A stretch of 64,000 nucleotides of DNA from Chryseobacterium phosphatilyticum (GCF_002899825.2 NZ_PPED02000004.1:524381-588380); one strand, 5' to 3'; positions 32,830 through 44,300 are shown, numbered from the stretch's first letter. Notes: a model not told the origin generated them from the letters alone. Made by a program: numbers and translations.

Positions 32830-35076
32830 TTATAGATTATTATTGATAGCGTCTTGTGTTTTATCTGCTCCGAAGCTTATAAAGGCTCCCACAAATATAA
32901 ACGTGTTGACCGGAGGAACTACTGCCGAGCTTCTTGTTCCATCTACTGAAAAATTATAGCCATACACATTTTTCGACCCCAGGACATTGGTAATACTCAG
33001 TACGAACACCGTAAATGCCCGCGCATCCTTTTTTCCAAGATTGGGAAGATAATTGATACTGAAATTAAGTGCGTTATAATCCTTCAGTCTTCCTTCATTT
33101 CTGGTATAATTGACTGCTTTTCCATTATCATAGGTAGAAGCAATATCATAGTAAGGTCGCCCTTTGGCATAAGTGTATGACAGGTTTGCTCCAAGTTTCC
33201 ATTCAGGAATAAATCTTTTTACTACAGCTGAAAGGGTGTGCTCTGCTGCAAAACCTGGTTTGAGACTCACCGGATAATTAAGAAAATCTCTTTTTGAATC
33301 CAGGAATGAATAGGTAATCCAGTAATCGATATTCTTAAATGTTTTTTTATTATCTCTCCAGAACAATTCAAGTCCTTTGGCATAGCCATAACCATCATTA
33401 TTCATGGCTGTTTGTACCTGTTGGTTTTGTTCTTTGTCTGGTGTGACATTAAATGTTTTAATCAACTGATCATATTTTTTATAAAAAGCCTCGAAACGTA
33501 AGGTTCTTCCTTCGGAAGCTCTCTGAATCTGAAAAATATAATGTTGTGATTTTTGAAAATCCAGATTCGCCGATCCGTTAATATACTTACTTTCGGGATT
33601 CTGATAAAAAAGACCGTATGCAAAAGAGGTTGTCCAGTCTTTGGCAAACCGATAGGCCAATGCGAAACGAGGCGCAATATTCGTTTTATTCAAATAGGAT
33701 GAATACTCTGCTCTCACTCCTATCTTAGCAGATAATGCATTGCTGAAGCCCAGATCTGTCTCTGCAAAAGCTGAAGAAATCAAATCTTTATACCGTTTGT
33801 TCACCTGCTCAAAGTCTAGTTTTTCATTCGTGTTGTTGAACTCCAAACCACCCCTTACAGCACTGATCCTGTTTATTTTTCTTTCCAGAACAGCTTTGAA
33901 ATTGAGATAGTTTCCATCTGTTAATAATCTGGTTTTACCTGATTCTACTTCGTTGGTTTCGGTAGAGAAGTTAAGATCTGATTTGTTATATGAGTATGAT
34001 CCCCCCACATTGAAAAGGTATTTTCCGAATTTCTGTCTGAAGGAGAGATTGTGATAGGTGTTTGCTCCGTTCAATCTTACCAGGGCAAAATCATATCCGG
34101 GTTCAAGACTCTCTGTTTTCACACCCATTTTGTTGGAATTATACATTCCATAGTATTTTAAAAATCCTCCTGATTTTGTTTTAATTCTAAAGTTGAAATC
34201 ACTGTTCAGTCCTTTGGGAGCTTCAATAAAATTAGTATTAAAGTTAAAAACCTTTTGCATCAGATTCAGCATTGAATATCCCAGCGTCGCTCCGTAGGAA
34301 TGGCTTTTATCTTCACTAAGACTCTGAAAACCAGCACTTAAAAAGATTGGCGAGATTCCAAAATCATAGGAACTCTGATCCGGAAGGTCAACACTCTCCA
34401 GTAATAAAGCCCCGGAAAGAGCCTGTCCGTATAAAGCAGAATATCCGCCGCTAGAGAATATATTTCCTTTAAACAGAGAGGTATTGAACTGATCCCTTCC
34501 TGCAATTCCCGGAATAGAATTGGAGAAGTAGTTGTTGATAAGGCTGCCGTCCATAAAAATTTTGGTTTCCGTTCCTGTTCCTCCTCTGATGAACAGCCCT
34601 TCAGTACCTCCTACTTTCTGTACTCCCGGAAGATACGTTAAAGCTGAAGAAATTTGTCCGTCAGCACCGGCTGTAGTATAGATATCAATCGGAGAAAGCA
34701 GTGCCGTAGCTCTTTTTTTATCACTGGCCTCGATAGAGCCCGCAGAAACGACTACGGCATCGATTTCACTGATTTGTTCTTTAAGCTGTACATTCAACAT
34801 TACCTCCTGGTTGTCAATAACAATACTTCTTTCCACTTCTTCATACTTGGGATGAGTAAATGTTAATATGTGATTCCCTTTTTCAGTCGTTTCAAAAGAA
34901 AAATTTCCCTGAGCATCGGTGGTTGCACCATCATATGAATCTTTTAAAGTGACATTTACTTCTCCTATTCCTTTGTTTCTATAGGTTACTTTTCCTGAAA
35001 CTTTCATCTGAGAATATCCCAGTATAAAAGCAAAAGAGGCAATAAGAAACAGGATTTTTTGTCCTTGAGTTTTCAT
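32830..35076 (-). CDS. TonB-dependent outer-membrane receptor
   Basis: 748 residues from the ATG at 35076; the open frame extends to a TTG at 35097. Signal peptide (ILFLIASFAFILGYSQ), a carboxypeptidase-regulatory-like beta domain (KVSGKVTYRNKGIGEVNVTL, about 25-105), a plug domain (SALTYLPGVQKVGGTEGLFIRGG, in two parts: ALTYLPGVQKVGG and GLFIRGGTGTETKIFMDG), then a barrel of roughly 550 residues. No SusD partner or lipoprotein follows, so it is not a typical glycan system. Ligand unknown; siderophore or peptide uptake is possible. Site C lies upstream, which may put it under the neighbouring LytTR regulator. Confidence 0.88.
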   Translation of the reverse strand: MKTQGQKILFLIASFAFILGYSQMKVSGKVTYRNKGIGEVNVTLKDSYDGATTDAQGNFSFETTEKGNHILTFTHPKYEEVERSIVIDNQEVMLNVQLKEQISEIDAVVVSAGSIEASDKKRATALLSPIDIYTTAGADGQISSALTYLPGVQKVGGTEGLFIRGGTGTETKIFMDGSLINNYFSNSIPGIAGRDQFNTSLFKGNIFSSGGYSALYGQALSGALLLESVDLPDQSSYDFGISPIFLSAGFQSLSEDKSHSYGATLGYSMLNLMQKVFNFNTNFIEAPKGLNSDFNFRIKTKSGGFLKYYGMYNSNKMGVKTESLEPGYDFALVRLNGANTYHNLSFRQKFGKYLFNVGGSYSYNKSDLNFSTETNEVESGKTRLLTDGNYLNFKAVLERKINRISAVRGGLEFNNTNEKLDFEQVNKRYKDLISSAFAETDLGFSNALSAKIGVRAEYSSYLNKTNIAPRFALAYRFAKDWTTSFAYGLFYQNPESKYINGSANLDFQKSQHYIFQIQRASEGRTLRFEAFYKKYDQLIKTFNVTPDKEQNQQVQTAMNNDGYGYAKGLELFWRDNKKTFKNIDYWITYSFLDSKRDFLNYPVSLKPGFAAEHTLSAVVKRFIPEWKLGANLSYTYAKGRPYYDIASTYDNGKAVNYTRNEGRLKDYNALNFSINYLPNLGKKDARAFTVFVLSITNVLGSKNVYGYNFSVDGTRSSAVVPPVNTFIFVGAFISFGADKTQDAINNNL

Positions 35077-35094
35077 AGTTTTTAATATCTGGAT

Positions 35095-35102
35095 CAAAAA
35101 TA
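35095..35102 (-). promoter_or_regulatory. -7 box of the TonB receptor gene
   Basis: TATTTTTG on the minus strand is a perfect TAnnTTTG, 18 nt before the start codon. The -33 region has only TTTACA. The box overlaps the non-ATG extension of the frame, supporting the ATG at 35076. Confidence 0.48.
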
Positions 35103-35155
35103 ATATGAAAAATGCCTTCCTGTAAAAAAATAATTACTGAAAGGCATTCTTTTGT

Positions 35156-35167
35156 GTCCGAATGGTA
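35156..35167 (-). promoter_or_regulatory. Candidate LytTR regulator site C
   Basis: GTCCGAATGGTA on the plus strand matches site A at 10 of 12 positions. It is 53 nt from the -7 box, that is 21 bp (two helical turns) further than site A. Nearby, AATGCCTT (35111-35118) and AAGGCATT (35141-35148) form an inverted repeat. Confidence 0.42.
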
Positions 35168-35286
35168 AAAAGGGCTGGAAGTTACTCTTAGTTATAGATA
35201 CAGATATTCACTAGCCAATCAATTGGTTTTAAATGAAAGATCTTATTCTTTATAACCTTCACGACTTCCTTCTTCTATCTCCCCGC

Positions 35287-35305
35287 TTCAGGCTTCCTGC
35301 CTGAA
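35287..35305 (-). terminator. Stem-loop after the AraC-type regulator gene
   Basis: TTCAGGC and GCCTGAA (7 bp, 5-nt loop) lie 6 bases past the stop codon. No T-run follows on the minus strand, so termination strength is uncertain. Confidence 0.4.
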
Positions 35306-35310
35306 TTTAA

Positions 35311-36243
35311 TTACTGAATCGGAATACAAAAATCCACAATCATTTTTCCTTCGGGATGTTCCTTAAAGTTGGAATGATAGATTTCAAAAGGAAATGCTTT
35401 TCTCATTGAATAGTTGTGCTCATTCATCCATAAAAATAAGGATACCCAGCACTGTTCAAAATCGTTGAGTGTCACTTCACCGTTTCCGACTATAAATCTT
35501 CCCGCGTCAATGGTTTCGGAAAAGACTTCTCCTTTGGAATCTTCAAGCTTTTGATCCAGGAGCAAGCATGCATGAATCCTGACTTTATCCGGAGGTGTTA
35601 CTTTGAAACTGTCATGATAAACAGAAAGCATTTTGATATTTTCCCGGGGAAACAAGTTTTTCATTTTTGCCCAATCTATCAATACATTGAATGAAGGCTC
35701 TACATTCGCAATTCCTAAGCTCATTACTGCGGCCAGATTCATTTCCGGCAATTCTTTCACTTCGATTTTTAAGTTCATTGTTGTCCAATTTAACAGGTTT
35801 TCTATATTGCAAATGTATTGGCTGAAAACCGTATCGACTTGTCCGTTCTTGCGGTCTGTTTGTAAAATCTTGTGGAATGTTTCAGGAGCTTTTTTCCGAA
35901 ATTCTGAAGGAGGTAGCCCATAATATTTTTTAAATGTTTTGCTGAAAACCGAGTGATTTGAAAAGCCAAGATCAAAATAAATATCTTTGATTTCCATTTC
36001 TTTCTTTACTGCCAGAAAAAAAGCACTTCTCTCTGTTTTTTTTCTGATGATATAATTCTGAAGGGTTTCTCCTGTAATGAGTTTAAATATTCTGTGAAAA
36101 TGAAAAGGCGAGTAAGCACTAACCTCGGCAATCCTTTCAAGAGAGAGGTCTGCATCCAGATTTGCATCAATATACTGGATGGTTCTGACAATTCTTTTTT
36201 TATATTCTTTCAATTCAAAGCTGTTAATTGACAAAGGTATCAA
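35311..36243 (-). CDS. AraC-family regulator with GyrI-like ligand domain
   Basis: 310 residues. The N-terminal AraC domain (about 14-120) has two helix-turn-helix units: LSLERIAEVSAYSPFHFHRIF and IYFDLGFSNHSVFSKTFKKYYG (second part within residues 87-108). The C-terminal half (about 155-308) is GyrI-like (EVKELPEMNLAAVMSLGI, YDSFKVTPPDKVRIHACLLL-type strands, FPFEIYHSNF), a fold that binds hydrophobic drugs in BmrR/Rob-type regulators. No in-frame ATG precedes the first HTH, so TTG at 36243 or 36234 must be the start. It lies 36 bases after the efflux gene and is probably co-transcribed, a likely sensor of the NRPS product or related compounds. Confidence 0.85.
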   Translation of the reverse strand: MIPLSINSFELKEYKKRIVRTIQYIDANLDADLSLERIAEVSAYSPFHFHRIFKLITGETLQNYIIRKKTERSAFFLAVKKEMEIKDIYFDLGFSNHSVFSKTFKKYYGLPPSEFRKKAPETFHKILQTDRKNGQVDTVFSQYICNIENLLNWTTMNLKIEVKELPEMNLAAVMSLGIANVEPSFNVLIDWAKMKNLFPRENIKMLSVYHDSFKVTPPDKVRIHACLLLDQKLEDSKGEVFSETIDAGRFIVGNGEVTLNDFEQCWVSLFLWMNEHNYSMRKAFPFEIYHSNFKEHPEGKMIVDFCIPIQ

Positions 36244-36279
36244 TCCGAATCATACCCGGCTTGTCTTTTGTTGCTCTTT

Positions 36280-37497
36280 TTAAGTCTTCTCATTTTTTAT
36301 GGCAGAATACACAAATAAACTCCCTACCATCGCTAAAACAGAAGCCAACACAAAAGGAGCCCCACTGAATATAAAAGGAGCATACCCAGATGTAAAATAA
36401 GCAAACACGTTGGTCATCAACAAGGGTCCAAAAACAGCCGTAATACTCCCGATACTGGATAATCCTCCCTGCAACAATCCCTGTTTGTTATCCTGCACTT
36501 TAGAGGAGATCAGGCTTTGAAGGATAGGGGTTGCCATTCCTCCCAATGCATAAGGAATCATCACTACAAAGGCCATCCATGATTTATTAATGAGTCCAAA
36601 CAAAAACAAACTGATACAATAAATCAACAGACACATGATGATTGACTTCTTTTGTCCCAATTTATTAATGAATAAGCCAATGAACAATCCTTGGGTGATC
36701 ACCATTAAAACTCCAAAAAACCCTAATGAATATCCTATCATATCAGCTTTCCACTGAAATTTTTCCATCCCGTATACATTCCATGTACTTTGCATAGCAT
36801 GACCAGACAATGCAATAAACACAAAAGCAATGATGAGAGAAGGTGCTAATATTTCTTTTTTAATACTTTTTATAGCACCTATAGGATTGGCTGTTTTCCA
36901 GGAGAATGGACTTCGATTGCTCTCTTTAAGTGATTCAGGAAGGATAAAAAGGCCATAAATAAAATTGACAAGGCTCAATGCTGCAGCGGCATAAAAAGGA
37001 ATTCGCTCTCCATACTGTCCTAGTGCGCCTCCAATCACAGGGCCTATTATTAAACCAAGGCCGGCAACAGCGCTTATCATTCCAAAATTCTGACTCTTCT
37101 TTTCGGGCGTACTGATATCTGAAACATATGCTGTAGCTGTCGTCATACTGGACCCCATAATTCCCGCGACTATTCTTCCTACAAATAACCAGGTAAGATT
37201 GGGAGCCATTGCAAGGATCATATAATCTATGCCCAGTCCTAATAATGACCACAGCAATAAGGGCCGCCTCCCATACCGGTCGCTAAGACTCCCCAGAACA
37301 GGGGCAAAAATAAACTGCATGAAAGCATATATCGATATGAACCATCCAATATATTGGGTGGTCTTACTTAAGTTCCCATTTGATAATTTTAAAATAAGAG
37401 TCGGCAATACAGGAGCAACAATTCCTATCCCAATAATATCAATCAGAATGGTAATGTAGATAAAAACAAGCGCGTACTTTTTTTTCGTAGCCATCAT
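36280..37497 (-). CDS. MFS drug efflux transporter (TetA/TCR-like)
   Basis: 405 residues with 12 predicted membrane segments. The TetA-type motifs are present: IDIIGIGIVAPVLPTLI in helix 1, GSLSDRYGRRPLLLWSLLG in the loop 2-3 (motif A), and AVAGLGLIIGPVIGGALG in helix 5 (motif C of drug:H+ antiporters). It should export a drug-like compound using the proton gradient. Its place between the type II thioesterase (30 bases) and the AraC regulator (36 bases) makes it the likely exporter or self-resistance pump for the NRPS peptide, though a large peptide would be unusual cargo for a TetA-type carrier. Confidence 0.88.
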   Translation of the reverse strand: MMATKKKYALVFIYITILIDIIGIGIVAPVLPTLILKLSNGNLSKTTQYIGWFISIYAFMQFIFAPVLGSLSDRYGRRPLLLWSLLGLGIDYMILAMAPNLTWLFVGRIVAGIMGSSMTTATAYVSDISTPEKKSQNFGMISAVAGLGLIIGPVIGGALGQYGERIPFYAAAALSLVNFIYGLFILPESLKESNRSPFSWKTANPIGAIKSIKKEILAPSLIIAFVFIALSGHAMQSTWNVYGMEKFQWKADMIGYSLGFFGVLMVITQGLFIGLFINKLGQKKSIIMCLLIYCISLFLFGLINKSWMAFVVMIPYALGGMATPILQSLISSKVQDNKQGLLQGGLSSIGSITAVFGPLLMTNVFAYFTSGYAPFIFSGAPFVLASVLAMVGSLFVYSAIKNEKT

Positions 37498-37527
37498 AAA
37501 TTTTATTCTTTTAATAATGGAAATATA

Positions 37528-38250
37528 TTATTTGGCCATTGCAGCATTCATCACATTTTTAATTACCTGAGCGAGGTAATTGAAATTCTGATTGATAAAG
37601 AAATGATTTCCATTAACAATCTGACATTCACAGTTGGCAGTGGTGTAGTTTTTCCAATTTCTGATGTTGAGTGCATATTGCTCATTTTTCCCCATTACGG
37701 CATAGACAGGTGTCTGTATTTTTCCACTAAACGGTACATTTTCTTTGTTTTCCAGCAATCCGAAATCTGCTCTGAGTACCGGCTCAAAAAAATCTAATAA
37801 TTCTCCTATTTCCATTACCTCATCAGATAAGCCTCCCAGTTTTCTGACCTCCTCAAAGAACTCTGCTCTTGGTAGACCGGCAATAGGTGGATTATTTTTT
37901 ATATTGGGCCCGGGATATCCTGTAGCCACAAAATATTCCGGAGCGTCTGCATTATTTTCCATGGTATGGCAGATTTCAAGCCCCAGAATGGCTCCCATAC
38001 TATGACCATAAATCATATAGGGAACTTCTTTTTTCCGCTTCATTTTTATTTGGTTCAGCAGATTTTCAACTGCAGCGTGTTTATTTTTCAGAAATGGTTC
38101 TGACATACGCCCTCCTCTTCCCGGAAGTTCCGGGGTCTCTATTTGAAAAAGATTTTGCAAATTTTCAACTAAAGGGCGGAAAGAGTTTCTGTCTCCGCCT
38201 GCATAATGCAATAAAAATATCTGTGGTTTTGATGATATGGTTGTGTTCAT
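37528..38250 (-). CDS. Type II thioesterase of the NRPS cluster
   Basis: 240 residues of the GrsT/SrfD family: LLHYAGGDRNSFRPL at the N-terminus, the nucleophile motif GHSMGAILGLEI (Ser at about 88), and VNGNHFFI at the C-terminus with the catalytic His. Such free-standing enzymes remove wrong acyl groups from carrier-domain arms and so keep the assembly line running. It starts 64 bases after the NRPS stop, with a hairpin in between, and precedes the efflux gene. Confidence 0.92.
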   Translation of the reverse strand: MNTTISSKPQIFLLHYAGGDRNSFRPLVENLQNLFQIETPELPGRGGRMSEPFLKNKHAAVENLLNQIKMKRKKEVPYMIYGHSMGAILGLEICHTMENNADAPEYFVATGYPGPNIKNNPPIAGLPRAEFFEEVRKLGGLSDEVMEIGELLDFFEPVLRADFGLLENKENVPFSGKIQTPVYAVMGKNEQYALNIRNWKNYTTANCECQIVNGNHFFINQNFNYLAQVIKNVMNAAMAK

Positions 38251-38273
38251 AAGGTTTCTCTATGTTTTTGATG

Positions 38274-38310
38274 ATAAGGCATGAAGGTTTTGTATTTCAT
38301 CATGCCTTAT
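38274..38310 (-). other. Intercistronic hairpin between the NRPS and thioesterase genes
   Basis: ATAAGGCATGA (38274-38284) and TCATGCCTTAT (38300-38310) form a perfect 11-bp stem with a 15-nt loop. No T-run follows on the minus strand, so it looks like a partial terminator or mRNA processing/stability element that would set the NRPS to downstream-gene ratio. Confidence 0.55.
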
Positions 38311-38314
38311 TATA

Positions 38315-41300
38315 TTAATGTTTAACGGTTGTTTTATTAATAATATCCAGGATCTGTTCTTCTTTCTCCAACATCATCTGATGAGAAGCTTCGATTGGAT
38401 AAACAGATAGTAAGTCCGGATTTTCTATGATTGAATCCACATTATTGTACATTGAATTTTTAATATTGTTATTAAATGATTCGTTAAATGTGTCCCCATT
38501 CAGCATTGCTTTTAATAAAACAACTTTCGTCAAGTTGAGATTATTGGAAACAGACTCTTTAGCAATAGTAAACTCTGCTGACATAAACTTCTTGGTTGCA
38601 ATAAAGTGAGTATCACCAATTGGAACATTCAGCCTTTCACTTAACTCTTCATCGGTAGGGAATGCAAGAAAATCTATCAACGTCTGATCGTTAGCATAAA
38701 GAATTGTATCCAACAGATAGACCGTAATCTTTCTATGTCCTCTTTTCTCCAGCTCAGAAGCAATCTCTAATGCAATATTTCCTCCTAAAGACCAACCCAG
38801 CAAAATGTATTCATCCTGTTTTGTCTGCTCCTGTATCAGATTAATGTGATCCAGATAATAGCGTGCAAGCTTGTTCAGATTATCAATTTTTTCTTCATGA
38901 TACAGGTTGTAGGAATCTACCCCGTAGCAGTCATAATCTGATTTCAGCTGTTCTGCAAGTGACTGATATACCTCACTTCCTCCATTTCCGGGATGAATAA
39001 GGAAAATATTCGGGTTGTTATTGATCCCTCCCAATGTTGATATTGTTTTATATTCTTTACCTGTATTGGCCAGAATCAGAGACAATTTACTGATGGTTCT
39101 TTCTTTGAAAATATCCAGGATTTTGATTTGAATATCCAATAAGGCTCTTATTCTGCTTATCAGCTTGATCACCATAATACTGTTTCCTCCTAATTTGAAG
39201 AAATCATCATGAATACTTATGCTTTGAGGATCAAGCCCCAAAACATCACCATAGATCTCTGCCAATTGTTTCTGCAGTTCATTGGCAGGCGCTGCATATT
39301 CGGAAATGCCTGTAAATTCGGGCTCAGGAAGCTGTTTCCTATCAAGTTTCCCATTGATCGTTAATGGTAAACGCTCAAGATGAACAAAAATATTCGGGAT
39401 CATATAGTCCGGAAGAGATTCTATCAGGAACTCTGAGAGCAACCTCGGATCGATCACTGCGTCGGATACATAATACCCGGCAAGGTATTTTACTCCTCCT
39501 TTATTCTCTTTTGCCAACACAGCTACCTGACGAATACCTTTATAACGAAGTAATGTATTTTCGATCTCTCCCAATTCAATTCTGTAGCCACGTATTTTCA
39601 CCTGGAAGTCATTTCTACCCATATATTCCAGTTCACCATTTGGTAACCAACGAACTAAATCACCTGTTCTGTAAAGACGTCCGTTCACTCCTTTTTCTTT
39701 TTGTTCAGATGTCTGGAACGGGTTTTCTACAAAACGTTCTTTTGTAAGATCTTCTCTGTTCAGATATCCACGGGCAATACCTGCCCCTCCTATATAAAGT
39801 TCACCTATTGCACCAACTGGTATAGCACGCTGATGATGATCGAGTACATACAATGTGGTGTTGGCAATAGAAGACCCAATATTTAATGGGTTATTATCTT
39901 CTTTAAAGTAATGAAGGGTAGCACATACTGTTCCTTCGGTAGGACCATATTCATTAACCAAAATAACGTCATCAATATTTTTATCTAAGGCAGGGAAATT
40001 TTCCCCTCCGGCGTATATCAGTTTCAAACGTGTTCCATAATCGATTACCTCTCTCAGTAAAACAGGAGGAATAAAAGAAACTTCTATTTTATTTTCATTG
40101 ATATACTCGTTAAGGTCTGCTACGGAGGTTCTTAATTCATTATTGTAAAGCCATAAGGTATTTCCGTTACATAAAGCAGGGAAAGCTTCATAAACAAAGG
40201 CGTCAAATACATAGTTTGAAAAACAACCTACTTCTTTATATTCTTCAAGCTTGTGAGCTTTTATCATGGATCCAATGAGGTTGATTACTCCGCTATGTTC
40301 AATCATTACACCTTTTGGAAGTCCGGTTGTTCCACTCGTATAGATTACATAAGACAGGTTTTTCGAATGTACCTTTGTAACGGGATTATCAGAACTGGAT
40401 TCCTCAAGTATTTTGGTCATTTTATTCAGTGATAATACCTCTGCTCCTTCTATTTTTTCATCTGAATTTGCCCTTGTCAGTACTATTTTCGCTTTAGTAT
40501 CTTCTAAAATATGCTTTATCCTGTCAGCAGGATAGGCTGGATCCATTGGTACATATGCGCCCCCTGTCTTTAACACAGCCAAAATAGAAATAAGTACATC
40601 TTCTGAACGTTCAAAATACAATGGTATAAGATCATCCGGTTGAATGTCATACATTTCAATAAGGTAGTTTGCGAGACGGTTTGCTTTCTGATTCAATTCT
40701 TTATATGAAAGTTTTCGATCCTCAAATACCAAAGCGATCTCATCAGGAGTTTTTAAAACCTGTGTTTCAAATAAACCATGAATCGTCATTTGTGAAGGAT
40801 AATCTGCCTGCGAAGCATTCCACATCTCTGTAATCTGTTTTGTCTCTTCTAATGATAAAAGAGGAAGCTCTTCGATTCTGATATGCTTCTGTTCAGATAC
40901 TTCTGACTTTATCATTTGATTCAGAAGGAACTGATAAGAATCCGCCATTCGGATTATTGTTTCTTTTCTGAATAATGATTTAGCATAATTGAACGTCATC
41001 TGCATTGCCTCAGGATTATCGTTGATCATTGTTGTAAGATCAAATTTAGCTACCTGATAATCTACTTCGCCATCAAAAGAATGGAACAGCGTTTTTTCTT
41101 CCTGAGCAGAAGATTCTTTACTTCCTGAGCTCTGAATTCCAAACATAATCTGGAAAACAGGATGTCTTGAAGTGTCCTGCTCTACTCCTAGTTCTTCTAC
41201 CAATTTTTCAAATGGAAGATCCTGATAAGATTGGGCTTCCGTCACAGAACCGGCTACCTGCAGAATAAAATCTGTTATACTTTGTTTTGAATCTATTTTT

Positions 41301-44300
41301 TCTCTTAAAGCCAACGTATTGACAAAAAATCCTATAATATCTTCAAGACCCGCATGATGACGATTCGCTATTGGACTTCCTACTACAATATCATCCTGTC
41401 CTGAATATGCTGAAAGCATCAGATAATATCCACTTAGCATCACACTGTAAAGACTTACTCCAAGCTTTTTAGAAATTGCTTTCAACCCTCCACTCATTTC
41501 TTCAGGAATACTAAAGGTAAGGGTTTCTCCTTCGTAAGAAATCTCAGCAGGCCTGTGGAAATCAGTAGGCAAATTGAGGCTCTGATACTCATCAAATTTT
41601 GTTTTCCAATATTCAATCTGATGATCCAAACGTTCTCCTGTGAGATAATTACGCTGCCACAGTGCGTAGTCTTTATATTGAATCCTCAATTCCGGCAGTT
41701 TAGGAATATTCCCGTTGACCAATGCAAAATAGATAGTCCCGATTTCCTTCATCAAAAGGTCGGTAGACCATCCGTCGAAAGCGATATGATGGATGACAAC
41801 TGACAGATAATATAATCCTTCCAGACGGAATATATTAATACTAACCGGGGTCTCTTCGCTCAAACGGAACACTTTATTGGCACATTTGTTTATAGCCTCA
41901 TCAAGTTGGCTTCTGGTCTTTAAATCTGTTATTTCAAACTCAGGAATAGAATCTGTAACTACCTGATACCCCATTCCATCTTCTGTGGTACGAATCATGG
42001 TACGAAGTACTTCATGGCGCATTATAATCGCTTCAAAAGCTGTAAATAAAAGCGAAATGTCTGTACTTTCATCCAGCAAAACAGTCATTGGAATATTGTA
42101 GGCACCACTTCCCCCTTCATAAGATTCTATAAACCAAAGTCTTTCCTGTGCAAATGATAAACGTTGTTTTTCGGGAGCATCAACTTTTACAGGGGTTATA
42201 AGAACTTGTTCGGTATTAGTCTCATCCTCCAAGGCTTTCGCCAAAGAAGCTATTGTTTTATGATTGAAGATCATAGATACATTGACAGGGACATCCAACT
42301 CTTGCTTTATTTTACTAATTAGTTTGATGGCCATGATACTGTTTCCTCCCAATCTAAAAAAGTCATCATGGATACTAATGGTTTCCGGTACAATTCCCAA
42401 AACTTCCCCATACAGATGAGATAGCTTTTCCTGTAATTCATTTTCTAGGGCAACATATTCTCTATCTCCGGTAAATACGGGCTCCGGTAAAGCTCTTCTA
42501 TCCAGTTTTCCATTAATTGTGAGGGGCAGTTCTGTTAAATGAACAAAGGCTCCCGGGATCATATATTCCGGTAATGTTTCTGCCAGGAATTCTGTAAGAT
42601 CATCAGGGTTCAGATCTTTATCTGAGACATAATAACCTACAAGAAATTTTAGTCCTGCTTTGTTTTCTTTGGCCAGCACTACCGATTGCTTCACTTCAGG
42701 ATATTGAGAAAGTCTGTTCTCAATTTCGCCCAATTCTATTCTGTAACCACGGATTTTTACCTGGAAGTCAGAACGTCCGATGTATTCGATATTTCCATCC
42801 GGAAGATATCTTGCCAAATCTCCTGTTTTATACAATCTGCCATTTTCTTTTCTTTTTTTCTGTTCTAAAGTCTGGAAAGGGTTATTAATAAATCGTTCTT
42901 TCGTTAGTTCGGGTTGGTTCAGATAGCCTCTGGCTATTCCTGCCCCTCCAAGATAAAGTTCTCCAATGGCACCGACAGGTAAAAGGCGGTAAGAGTCATC
43001 CAAAATATAGGCTGATGAATTACCTACAGGTCGCCCGATCAAATGTACATCACCATGCTCAACCTGTTTGTAGATGGCGTAGATTGTAGCTTCTGTAGGG
43101 CCGTACAGATTGTATAATTTTTTGGTTTCTGACCAGTATTTCCCTGTCTCATAGTCACACGGTTCACCTGCATACAGTATCCCTTTCAGTAATGGATAAT
43201 CTACCCGTGGCAATACTGAAAGCATTACCGGAGGCAAATAAGCGTATGCAATCTCATTGGATAGTAAATACTGACTGATCAGATCGGCATCTTTCTTCGT
43301 ATTCTCATCCAGTAGATGAAGTTCGTTTCCATACAATAAGGCATTGAAAAATTCTGATACAGATACATCAAATACATAAGAAGTATATGCTGTCATCTTT
43401 TCTCCTTCACTGAATCCATAGGCCTCTCTAATCTGACCCACTACATTTACAACATTTCTATGCTCTACCATTACCCCTTTTGGCGTTCCTGTCGTTCCGC
43501 TTGTATAGATAATATATGCCAGGTTTTCAGCTGTAACTATCGTTTCCGGTATATTTGGAGACATGGTTTCAATAAGATTTCTTACCGTTTTATGGTCTAA
43601 AGAAATCATATCTGTACCCAAATCGTATAGTTTTTCTGCGGTACTCTCCTGCCCGATTACGATTTTCGCTCCTGTATCTTTAAGAATATATTCCATTCTG
43701 TCTGATGGATACAATGGATCAATTGGTACGTATGCTGCTCCTGCTTTTAATACAGCAAGAATAGCAATAATCATAAGCTCAGACCGTTCCAGACACATAG
43801 GTACAAGGGAATTAGGCTGAATACCATATGTTTCCATAAGATAATGAGCGAGGCGATTTGATCTCTCATTAAGTTCACGATATGAAAGTCTGATATCCTT
43901 GAATACCAATGCTGTTGCATCAGGTGTTTTCACCACCTGTTCTTCAAATAACTCATGAAGGGTTTCAGATTTTAGTGTACTCCAATTTCCAACCCATTTT
44001 AATTGATTTATTGAGACATATGATATTTCTTTGGAGCTAATTTCCCAGTTTTGTAAGATCTGATCCAACACAACTGTCATTCCTTCCATCAATTGTTCGA
44101 TCATCCCGGAGTCAAAAAGAGCGCCTTCATAATTCAACTTAAACGTCACCTTATCTCCTTGTTCTGAGGCCATTATTCCTAATGGATAATCAAGTTTCTC
44201 TACAGAGTCTTTGAATACAAAACCAAGTTCGTTATTGTCTCCTCCTTTTGGCACAGGATAGTTTTCATATACAAACAGACTACTAAAAATTCTACGCCCG

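Noticed and set aside
32830..35076. SusC-type polysaccharide utilisation locus
   Set aside because: No SusD-like lipoprotein or glycoside hydrolase gene is adjacent, and the receptor (748 residues) is shorter than usual SusC proteins.
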